NCBI GenBank assembly: GCA_946479035.1
Contig: CAMLDW010000039.1
Span: forward strand, 1 to 21,178
Direction of reading: 5' to 3'
DNA: 21,178 nucleotides
DNA from: an uncultured Chthonomonadaceae bacterium
Lineage (GTDB): Bacteria; Armatimonadota; Fimbriimonadia; Fimbriimonadales; Fimbriimonadaceae
The notes under the pieces are model-generated. The model saw only the letters and a list, made by a program, of their open reading frames with translations, ran no database searches and was not told where the DNA came from. This document shows positions 7,051 through 13,554 of this stretch, piece after piece. The translations under genes and the position numbers were made by a program. Within the stretch, counting starts at the first letter, position 1, and every line of letters begins with the position of its first letter.

Positions 7051-9932
7051 TCGGCCTCCTCGGCGAAAGGATCGTTGCTCTCGCCGAACACGCTGGAGAC
7101 GCGGCAGAGCTCCCCGTATGGGCACGGCTCGCACTGCTTTCCGGGCCTTGCCTGCATGTCGGCGCGCTCCATCGCCTCCATCGCCTGCTTCAATCGGTTC
7201 ACGACGTTTTGGAAGAACACGTCGCGGCTGTCTGCGATCCGCGCCACCTCCAGCCCGCCGCTAGGGTCGTGCTTCACGGCGCCACGGATGTTCTTGAACC
7301 CTGCGAGCACGCGCCTGCCGTCCATCCCGTCCACCTCGACCGCCGGGTTGCGCTGCGGCATGTGCAACTGGGTCATCAGGTAGAGCCCGTAGCGGAACGC
7401 GTCGGCGTTGTCCTCCGGGACCTCCGAGACCTCGGTCAAGTTCGGAGCGCTGCTGTCGAAGAACCGCATCACCGTATAACCGTCGCGCGCGGTGAGAGAG
7501 GCCGCGCTCCCGGTGAGCCGCACCGTCCGCCCGCCGACCTTAAGCTCGTTCTTCAGACCGTGCTCGTCAAGGCGCACGTCGGCCCACGTCTTCTCCTTCG
7601 CTTCGGACCAGATTCTGCGCGAACGGAACTCGCGGTCCACCCACTCTTCCGCCAGTCGCCGCGCCGCCGCCTCGAGCATCGCGAGCTCCCACGGCTCGAA
7701 CTCCGGGTACACGTCCTGAACGTAAGCGTCTATAGCGCGCGAAACCTCGCTCGAAGCAGTGTCTTCATCGTGCGTGGTCGCAAGGCGCGCGGTCGCGGGC
7801 AGGTCGCGCAGGCTGCGCATCAGCCTTCGGCGTGCCGGCGCGATCAGGCGCAGCCGGTAACGCATCGCCGACTGGAACGGGCACACGAGCGAGAGCGCGA
7901 GCTCTTCCGGCGAGACGCCTGCCGCGAAGTCCGGGCGGACCTTCTCCATCGCGGGCGCCGTCGTGAGGACCGGGCGCTCGCTCGGCACGCGCGGGCCCTC
8001 GAGCGCCGTGCGCACCCGCAAGTCCGCGTCCGACAGGCACTCCTCCTTTAACGGCACGAACTGCGAGCGGGGACGGACCTTCTCAGACACTCGCCCGGGG
8101 CACGCCCTCTTGACCTCCTCGAGATAGAACGCAGGCACGTTGTCCCGCGAGTCGTCCGTCTCCGGAAAGCTGAACACGATCCGCTTCTCGGCCGACGCGC
8201 AGATGCGGACGAACTCGTCCCGCTCGGCCGCAGCTCGGTCGAAAGAGTCTGTCAGCCGCACTCCGCGCCCGATCAGCCTTGAGAGCTCCTCGCGTTCGGA
8301 GTCGAAGAGCAGCGGGTCCTCCGTCCGCCGGCGCGGCAGGGTCCCTTCGAGCATACCGACGACGAAAAGCGTGTCGTACTCGGTCAGCCCCGAGGTGCTC
8401 GTGACCAACTTGACCCCGTTCGGGCCTCCCTCCACCACCATCGTCTCGTTCTCCCACAGCGACTCCGCAATGCGCACAAAGCCCCGCAGTCCGAGCTCCG
8501 ACTTGTCGCTCCGGTCGAAAACGTACGCCAAGTCGCTGACCGACCTTTGCAACACCGTCTGCGCGCGCGTGTCCCGGCTCCGCGTCTTTGCGTCCGCCGA
8601 AACAGCGAAGTCCACCATCTGCGTCCCGCCGATCAGTTCGCGCAGCCGGTGGAGCCACCCTCCCAGGCTCGCCTTCGTGTGCATCGCCGACTCGCGCCAC
8701 TGCAGCACGTGCCGCAGCCATGCGAACTCTTCCCCCTGCCCCGTCGCCCAGTCCGCGATCGCGGTCCACTGCTCTGGGCCCTTCGCATACGCCGCGCGCA
8801 CGGCGTCGCGCAGCTCCTCGCTCCGCTCCAGCCCGGTCCGCAGGTAGCTCGACTGCGCCAAGCGGCCGAGCGCGCGCACGTCCTCGCCCACGAGCACCCT
8901 GAGGCAACGGAGCGTGAGCGCTGCAAACCCGTTTGTCAGCAGCGGCGTCGTGATGTTTGCAGAGAGTGGAACGCCAAGCCTCTCCGCGGCCGATTGTAAG
9001 AGCGGCGCGTAGCTCTCCGAGTCCCTCGCGAAGATCCCGATCCTGTGCGGCAGGGCGCCCGACTCCATCTCCCTTAGGCAGCCGCGCACAGCCCACTCCG
9101 ACTCGCTCAGCGGGTCGGCCGCGTTCACGATCTCGATCTCCGGCGCCGCGTTCGTCGTCTCTTCGCTGAACAGCGCCGCGTACCAAGGGCGCTCCTTTGC
9201 CGCATGCTCGGCCTTGACGCCGATCCGCTCTGCGCACCGCCGCGACAGCGCGAAGACCTGCTGCGCGCCTGGCACGTCGTCCACGAGCACGACGACCTCC
9301 GTCCCAAAACCGAGCGCCCACCGCAACCAAGACTCGTACACTGGTTTCTCGGCGCCGCCCAAAGCGACCACCAGCCGTCGGATCGGGACTTCGCGGTCGG
9401 GCGGGATGGTAAGGCAGCGCCGCACGCGGTCGCTCGCGAACTGCCGGTTCGTCTCCTCCATCACCTCGCGCACCCAGTCCATCACTTGCACGAGAGAGCC
9501 GAGCTTCGCCGCCAAGGTCGGCGTCGCCTGGTCGAGCACGGCCAAGACGTCCTCCGGCTCGATCCCCCAATCGCGAAGCTCGCCCAATCGCTCGACGATC
9601 ACGTCCGCTGTGCCGGGGAACCGCGCGGAATCGGCGAGAGGAGAGTCGCTCGGTAGCCTCTTGCTCGCGAGCCCGACGGTCGCTGCCAGTTGCCCTTTCG
9701 GGCAGAGCCGCGCCACCGGCTCGCCCACCATCGTGAGGTACCGCCCGACGAGGTCGCCGATCGCCGCGATCTCCACCTCCGGCCCTTCAGGCAACAGCCC
9801 CTTGATCGCGTGCAGCTTTCCTTCGTCCAGCGCGGTGACGACCGTGTCGTCCTTGACGAGCCGGGCGAGCGCCTTGCGGAGTCCGCGCCCCGAAGGCGGC
9901 ACTCCGATCACCCGCAGTCGCCCTTCTGCCAT
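7047..9932 (-). CDS. AddB-like protein with Fe-S cysteines and a degenerate nuclease core
   Basis: A 961-residue protein paired with the helicase downstream, so probably the AddB-like subunit. The four cysteines that hold the AddB/Cas4-type 4Fe-4S cluster are present: C684 in LVCPFQS, and C934, C937, C943 in CEPCPYGELC near the C-terminus. Between them the PD-(D/E)XK core appears lost. The GriDR-type position reads GSAAS (808-812) and the viDYK position reads VMRFFDSS (821-828), so neither acidic residue nor the lysine is seen. The expected Q-x-x-x-Y motif reads FRYGLY. The N-terminal Walker A of AddB is also degenerate (GVPPSGRG, 10-17). No Shine-Dalgarno is visible; a CATAAT box lies 12 bases upstream of the ATG. 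It may act as a scaffold or DNA-scanning partner rather than a nuclease. Confidence 0.8.
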   Translation of the reverse strand: MAEGRLRVIGVPPSGRGLRKALARLVKDDTVVTALDEGKLHAIKGLLPEGPEVEIAAIGDLVGRYLTMVGEPVARLCPKGQLAATVGLASKRLPSDSPLADSARFPGTADVIVERLGELRDWGIEPEDVLAVLDQATPTLAAKLGSLVQVMDWVREVMEETNRQFASDRVRRCLTIPPDREVPIRRLVVALGGAEKPVYESWLRWALGFGTEVVVLVDDVPGAQQVFALSRRCAERIGVKAEHAAKERPWYAALFSEETTNAAPEIEIVNAADPLSESEWAVRGCLREMESGALPHRIGIFARDSESYAPLLQSAAERLGVPLSANITTPLLTNGFAALTLRCLRVLVGEDVRALGRLAQSSYLRTGLERSEELRDAVRAAYAKGPEQWTAIADWATGQGEEFAWLRHVLQWRESAMHTKASLGGWLHRLRELIGGTQMVDFAVSADAKTRSRDTRAQTVLQRSVSDLAYVFDRSDKSELGLRGFVRIAESLWENETMVVEGGPNGVKLVTSTSGLTEYDTLFVVGMLEGTLPRRRTEDPLLFDSEREELSRLIGRGVRLTDSFDRAAAERDEFVRICASAEKRIVFSFPETDDSRDNVPAFYLEEVKRACPGRVSEKVRPRSQFVPLKEECLSDADLRVRTALEGPRVPSERPVLTTAPAMEKVRPDFAAGVSPEELALSLVCPFQSAMRYRLRLIAPARRRLMRSLRDLPATARLATTHDEDTASSEVSRAIDAYVQDVYPEFEPWELAMLEAAARRLAEEWVDREFRSRRIWSEAKEKTWADVRLDEHGLKNELKVGGRTVRLTGSAASLTARDGYTVMRFFDSSAPNLTEVSEVPEDNADAFRYGLYLMTQLHMPQRNPAVEVDGMDGRRVLAGFKNIRGAVKHDPSGGLEVARIADSRDVFFQNVVNRLKQAMEAMERADMQARPGKQCEPCPYGELCRVSSVFGESNDPFAEEAE

Positions 9933-9944
9933 AGTTGTAGCAAC

Positions 9945-9950
9945 ATTATG
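9945..9950 (-). promoter_or_regulatory. Candidate -10 box of the addB-like gene
   Basis: CATAAT on the minus strand, 12 bases upstream of the ATG at 9932, would give a leader of about five bases. The box overlaps the assigned ATG of the divergent gene at 9948. The divergent gene has its own candidate extended -10, TGC-CATAGT (9927-9935), so the two promoters would interleave in a 15-base gap. Confidence 0.35.
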
Positions 9951-10583
9951 CCGCCGACCGAGACCAAGGTCTGGACGACGACAAAGAAGATCATGGGCAA
10001 CCTCTTGCCCTTGATCCTTGCGTCACCGGCGCTCGTGTTCGCGGTCCTGGAGTTCGCCCGCCACGGCCCTTCGCGCGCGCTCATGCTGTGGCTGCTGCTG
10101 TTCCTCGCATGCGCGTGGCTCTTCCTCGTCGTGCTCGGGCTCTTCGGCAACGGGGCCATGAAACGGGCGATGGGCCAGCGCATGCACAATGAGCGCCCGT
10201 TTGACAAGACCGAGCGCTACTTCGTCGGCTTCTCACGGCCGAGCTACAAGAGCGCGCTCGATCCGCACGAGGACGTCGGCTTCCTCGTCCTGCACGAAGA
10301 TCGCCTTGAGTTCTGGGGCGGCGAGCACCGCGTCTCACTGGATCGGCGCTGCGTCACAGGTGTGCGGTTCCGTCCCAACACCCACTCCATCGTCGGACTG
10401 GGGCGGTGGGTCAGCATCGAGGCGGTCGTCGACGAAAAGCCGGTCAGGATGCTGATCGAGCCGCGCGAGAAGGCGACCCTGCTCGGCAACCTTCTGTTCT
10501 CGAAAAAGCTGCGCGACCGGATCCTGGTCTGGAAAGGAGAAGGGCCCCCGGCTCGCGCCGGGGGCCCTTCCGTGTCGTGCTAA
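9948..10583 (+). CDS. Two-TM membrane protein of unknown function
   Basis: A 211-residue protein I do not recognise. Two strongly hydrophobic segments lie at about 17-37 and 44-66. A soluble domain follows with alternating strands (GFLVLHEDRLEFWGGEHRVSL, 111-131; WVSIEAVVDEKPVRMLIEPRE, 154-174) that resembles PH-like domains of small membrane proteins. The start is uncertain: ATG at 9948 has no ribosome site and lies 15 bases from the divergent addB-like gene; ATG at 9993 (MGNLLP) follows a weak AAGAAG and would shorten the protein by 15 residues. The last residues, about 198-208 (EGPPARAGGPS), are encoded by a perfect 14-bp hairpin that probably terminates the convergent flagellin gene, so the C-terminal tail may be an incidental translation of the terminator. 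Confidence 0.65.
   Translation: MPPTETKVWTTTKKIMGNLLPLILASPALVFAVLEFARHGPSRALMLWLLLFLACAWLFLVVLGLFGNGAMKRAMGQRMHNERPFDKTERYFVGFSRPSYKSALDPHEDVGFLVLHEDRLEFWGGEHRVSLDRRCVTGVRFRPNTHSIVGLGRWVSIEAVVDEKPVRMLIEPREKATLLGNLLFSKKLRDRILVWKGEGPPARAGGPSVSC
10539..10570 (-). terminator. Strong hairpin, probable flagellin terminator
   Basis: A perfect 14-bp inverted repeat, GAAGGGCCCCCGGC (10539-10552) and its complement (10557-10570), with a TCGC loop. On the minus strand, 25-56 bases past the flagellin stop, it is followed by TCCTTTCC, a broken U-tract. On the plus strand no U-tract follows. It lies wholly inside the coding region of the convergent hypothetical gene. Confidence 0.7.
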
Positions 10584-10594
10584 GGTGTCGTTTC

Positions 10595-12025
10595 TTAGCG
10601 GAGCAGTCCGAGCACCGACTGCGGTGAGGAGTTCGCCTGTGCGAGCACGGCCAGACCCGACTGCTGCAGGATCTGCAGCTTCGTGAAGGTCGTCATCTCT
10701 TCTGCGATGTCCACGTCGCGGATCGATGACTCGGTCGCCGTCAGGTTCTCCCTGGCGACACCGAGAGATCGGATGTTCGACTGGATCGTGTTGCTCATGA
10801 ACGACCCGATGTTGCCGCGGAGGCGGCTGATCTGGTCGATCGCCGTGTCGAGCGCCGTCTGCGCCGCCGTCGCGCCCGCGGTGGACGTGACGTCGAGGCC
10901 GGAGAGGCTCAGCGAGGACGAGGAGACGCTGTTCAGCGAGAGGCTGGTCGTCTGGCCCGCAAACGCACCGATCTGGAACGAGGCGGAACCTGCGGTCACC
11001 GCTGCGGCGCCCGTGAGCGTCGCGACGGCGTTGCCGGCCTCGGTGAGTACGACGCGGTTGCCCGCGCTGTCCGTCATCGTCAGACCGTTGTTGCCGTTCT
11101 GGCCGCCCGTGAAGGTCACTGCGGTCAGGGCGCCGACCGTCACCGAAGCGACGGCGTTCACGCCTGAGGCGGTCGCCGAACCGGCGGCTGACTGGATGAT
11201 TCCAGCGCTGTCGGTCAGGTTGATCTTGTAGCTCGCGCCGTACGTGTTCTGCGTCAGCTGGACCGCACCGTTGCCGCCGGCGTACACGCCCTCGGCTCGC
11301 ACGCCCGTCTGGCCGCTCAGAGCGTTGATCTTGTTGACCACGTCGCCCCAAGTGTCAGTCGATGCGACGCTGATCGCGATGCCGTTTACGGCGAACGATC
11401 CGTCGGTGCCGACTGCGGTGGCGAGATAGGTCGCAAGGTCCGCCGAAGCGACGGCGTTCGTGCCCGTCATGGTCGCTTGCGTCGCAGCGGTCGTCACGTC
11501 GACGTCCACTGAGCTGTCAGCGGTGATCGACTGCGTGCCGACCGTGCCGCCGAGGTAGATGCTCTTGAGGTTCGTGCCGTCGACGACCGTCGCCTGCACG
11601 CCCGAGCTGCCGTCAAGCAGCTTCTTGGTCCCGAACTGCGTGTTCGTCGCGACGCGGTCGATCGATGCGAGGATCGAGTTGAGCTGGTCCTGGTTCGCCT
11701 GCAGCTGTGCGCCGTCGAGCGAGCCGGAATAGGCGACCGCGAGCGAACGTGCGTCGCGCAGCAGCCGGTTGACTTCGTCGAGCGCGCCTTCAGCCGTCTT
11801 GGCATAGTTCAAGGCGTCCTGGTTGTTCTTCAGGGCCTGGTCCATACCGGCGATCTGCGCGCGGAACTTCTCAGAGGCAATGAGCCCCGACGGGTCGTCG
11901 CCCGCGTTGTTAATGCGGAGACCGGTCGAGAGCCGAGTGACGGATGTCGCGAGCATGTCGCCTGTCATAGACAGGTTGCGCATCGCGTTCATCGCGGAAA
12001 CGTTGGTGTTGATTCGAAACGACAT
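10595..12025 (-). CDS. Flagellin
   Basis: A 476-residue flagellin, the filament subunit exported through the flagellar type III system. The N-terminal D0/D1 region is typical: MSFRINTNVSAMNAMRNL, then RLSTGLRINNAGDDPSGLIASEKFRAQ. The C-terminal D1/D0 region is also typical: RGNIGSFMSNTIQSNI, RENLTATESSIRDVDIAEEM and QSVLGLLR at the end. The middle (about 140-400) is a variable Ala/Thr/Gly/Val-rich domain with recurring NAVAS motifs. An in-frame extension to 12073 exists, but the start at 12025 is supported by AAGGA five bases upstream and by the family N-terminus. The gene looks monocistronic, with a candidate sigma-28 promoter upstream and a hairpin terminator downstream. No other flagellar gene is in the window. 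Confidence 0.97.
   Translation of the reverse strand: MSFRINTNVSAMNAMRNLSMTGDMLATSVTRLSTGLRINNAGDDPSGLIASEKFRAQIAGMDQALKNNQDALNYAKTAEGALDEVNRLLRDARSLAVAYSGSLDGAQLQANQDQLNSILASIDRVATNTQFGTKKLLDGSSGVQATVVDGTNLKSIYLGGTVGTQSITADSSVDVDVTTAATQATMTGTNAVASADLATYLATAVGTDGSFAVNGIAISVASTDTWGDVVNKINALSGQTGVRAEGVYAGGNGAVQLTQNTYGASYKINLTDSAGIIQSAAGSATASGVNAVASVTVGALTAVTFTGGQNGNNGLTMTDSAGNRVVLTEAGNAVATLTGAAAVTAGSASFQIGAFAGQTTSLSLNSVSSSSLSLSGLDVTSTAGATAAQTALDTAIDQISRLRGNIGSFMSNTIQSNIRSLGVARENLTATESSIRDVDIAEEMTTFTKLQILQQSGLAVLAQANSSPQSVLGLLR
11143..11459. repeat. 17-bp direct repeat spaced exactly 300 bases in the flagellin variable region
   Basis: CCGAAGCGACGGCGTTC occurs at 11143-11159 and again at 11443-11459, exactly 100 codons apart in the same frame. 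Both copies encode NAVAS on the minus strand. Flanking sequence is not alike, so this is either a relic of an internal duplication or a recurrent structural motif. Confidence 0.7.
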
Positions 12026-12101
12026 TTTCTTCCTTGAACGTTCTCTAGATTTGGCCGGGGCGCCGGGCGCCAATGTCTTCCTGACTTCCGTCCTGACTAC
12101 C

Positions 12102-12129
12102 TAATCGGAACACTGTATAGGTGCTTATC
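12102..12129 (-). promoter_or_regulatory. Candidate sigma-28 (FliA/SigD) promoter of flagellin
   Basis: On the minus strand GATAA (12129-12125), a 16-base spacer and CCGATTA (12108-12102) match the flagellar sigma pattern TAAA-N15/16-GCCGATA well, especially the CCGAT core. Transcription would start near 12095, giving a leader of about 70 bases before the flagellin ATG. Confidence 0.6.
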
Positions 12130-12166
12130 CTGTGAGACATACCGGGGTTCAAAGAGACCAGCAACA

Positions 12167-12189
12167 ATGCGGGTATTTCGCTCCCGCAT
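12167..12189. promoter_or_regulatory. 7-9-7 palindrome in the divergent promoter region, possible operator
   Basis: ATGCGGG (12167-12173) and CCCGCAT (12183-12189) form a perfect dyad with a nine-base spacer. It lies between the flagellin promoter and the gene at 12220, and overlaps where that gene's -35 box would be. It could be a repressor or activator site, or a hairpin in RNA. No binding protein is suggested by the neighbours. Confidence 0.35.
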
Positions 12190-12206
12190 AAGTTACAGAC
12201 CACCGG

Positions 12207-12212
12207 TATATT
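12207..12212 (+). promoter_or_regulatory. Candidate -10 box for a leaderless transcript
   Basis: TATATT ends seven bases before the ATG at 12220, so transcription would start at or next to the start codon. No ribosome site at a useful distance is seen. The -35 position falls in the 7-9-7 palindrome. Confidence 0.5.
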
Positions 12213-12219
12213 TGTCAGG

Positions 12220-12636
12220 ATGACCCTCAACGAGTTTCTCGCCCAGCGCAAGAACGAGATGCTCGCGCAGATCTCCTCAGGGCAAATCCCGTCGCTCGGT
12301 TCGTACGACCAGGCGCTCCTCCGAGACCTCCAGGCCAAGGGGTCGCCCCAGATCGGCACCGCCGTCCTCAAGCCGGGCCTCATCGTCTTCGAGTTCATCT
12401 TCAGCCTTGCCGAAGGCCAGACCGCAGTCTTCCCGGTCGAGGTCGTTCCGCCCGAGCGCATCGTCCACCTGCCTGTCCCCGAGTGGGTGATCGAGTCGGT
12501 CTGGCAGGGCGAGGTCCAAGGCTCCTTCCACTTCGAGTCCCACGCGCGCGAGCTCCTGGCCAAGTTCCAAGAAGAGATCCATCCGTCCAACAACGCGAAG
12601 TGGTTCGAGCGCCAGCCTCCAAAACGCCGCGAGTGA
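12220..12636 (+). CDS. Hypothetical protein
   Basis: A 138-residue soluble protein I do not recognise. The N-terminal part is predicted helical (NEFLAQRKNEMLAQ), and the centre is strand-rich (VLKPGLIVFEFIFSL, TAVFPVEVVPPERIVHLPVPEWVIESVWQGEVQGSFHF). The C-terminus is a charged helix with a basic tail (ERQPPKRRE). There are no membrane segments, cysteines or recognisable catalytic motifs. It lies 33 bases before the asparaginase-family gene on the same strand, so the two are probably co-transcribed with selB. Codon use looks like that of its neighbours. The start is probably leaderless, next to a TATATT box. Confidence 0.7.
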   Translation: MTLNEFLAQRKNEMLAQISSGQIPSLGSYDQALLRDLQAKGSPQIGTAVLKPGLIVFEFIFSLAEGQTAVFPVEVVPPERIVHLPVPEWVIESVWQGEVQGSFHFESHARELLAKFQEEIHPSNNAKWFERQPPKRRE

Positions 12637-12669
12637 GCCGACCAGCACGGCGGCGGGTAAATTCCCCCG

Positions 12670-13548
12670 GTGACGAAGTTCCTTTCTACGTGGGAAAAGC
12701 CCGGCGAAAAGTCCCTCCGCGTCGCAGTCGATTCCTTCAAAAAAGGGAAGTCCCTCGCCCGATCGCTCGAAGACGGCCTCTCTGCCGCGGAGGAGGACCC
12801 TGAGTTCGTCGCCATCGGGCGCGGCGCGCTCCCCAACTCCGACGGCGAGATCGAGCTCGACGCGAGCATTATGGACGGCCGCGACCTCAACTGCGGCGCA
12901 GTCTGTGCGCTGCGTGGGATCGTCCCCGCCATCAAGGTCGCGCGCCTCGTCATGGAGAACACGCCCCACAACATGCTCGCCGGCGACCAGGCGCGCCGCT
13001 TTGCCATCCAGTGCGGCATGATGCCGCAGAACCTTATGACCGCAAAGGCGATCGAGCACTACGAGATGTACCTCCAGTCGCCCGAGCGCGCCAGGGCCTA
13101 CATCCACACGATCGACGACAATCCGCCGGACACCGTCACCATGCTCGGCATGGAAGATGGGCCGCACTTCGTCGCCGCAAGTTCCACCAGCGGGCTCGGC
13201 TACAAGCTCCCTGGGCGCGTCGGCGACTCGCCGATCATCGGCGCGGGCATCTACGCCGATGACGAAGCCGGTGCGGCGGGCGCGACCGGATGGGGCGAGG
13301 ACCTCTGGAAGTCGTGCGTGTCCGTACGCGCCGTGGACGCGATGCGCGCAGGAATGTCCGCGCAGGAAGCCTGCGAGCACGTCATCAAGGAAATGGTCCG
13401 CCGCCGGCCCGAGACCAAGGACCGTCACTCCATCGTCTTCGCCATCGACCGCAACGGCGGGCACGGGGTCGGCGTCGTCGGGCGCAAGTTCGACCTCTGG
13501 ACCTACCAGGACGGCGAGACAAGGCGCGAGACCTACGAGCCACACTAA
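12670..13548 (+). CDS. Glycosylasparaginase-family Ntn hydrolase (asparaginase type 2)
   Basis: A 292-residue enzyme of the T2 threonine-hydrolase family, which self-cleaves to expose a catalytic threonine. The cleavage site is PDTVTM, with T155 the predicted nucleophile; glycosylasparaginases have HDTIGM here. The binding residues follow as in the family: SSTSG (171-175), [17 protein letters not shown] (182-198) and ATGWGE (205-210). The alpha chain has DASIMDG (64-70) and the [16 protein letters not shown] segment. The usual function is hydrolysis of N4-(beta-N-acetylglucosaminyl)-L-asparagine or of asparagine/isoaspartyl peptides; the substrate is not known. There is no signal peptide, so it is probably cytoplasmic. 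The GTG start agrees with the family N-terminus. Six bases separate its stop from selB. Confidence 0.88.
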   Translation: MTKFLSTWEKPGEKSLRVAVDSFKKGKSLARSLEDGLSAAEEDPEFVAIGRGALPNSDGEIELDASIMDGRDLNCGAVCALRGIVPAIKVARLVMENTPHNMLAGDQARRFAIQCGMMPQNLMTAKAIEHYEMYLQSPERARAYIHTIDDNPPDTVTMLGMEDGPHFVAASSTSGLGYKLPGRVGDSPIIGAGIYADDEAGAAGATGWGEDLWKSCVSVRAVDAMRAGMSAQEACEHVIKEMVRRRPETKDRHSIVFAIDRNGGHGVGVVGRKFDLWTYQDGETRRETYEPH

Positions 13549-13554
13549 GGGCGG

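Noticed and set aside
7051..7134. N-terminal extension of the AddA-like helicase
   Set aside because: These 28 residues lie in the addB-like coding region and do not fit the family; the ATGA overlap at 7050 is the better start.
12026..12073. N-terminal extension of flagellin
   Set aside because: Flagellins start at the MSFRINTN-type sequence and a Shine-Dalgarno supports 12025; the extension lies in the leader.
12055..12074. GGCGCC-rich inverted repeats in the flagellin leader
   Set aside because: Short GC-only palindromes are common in GC-rich DNA, several pairings compete, and there is no link to a known element.
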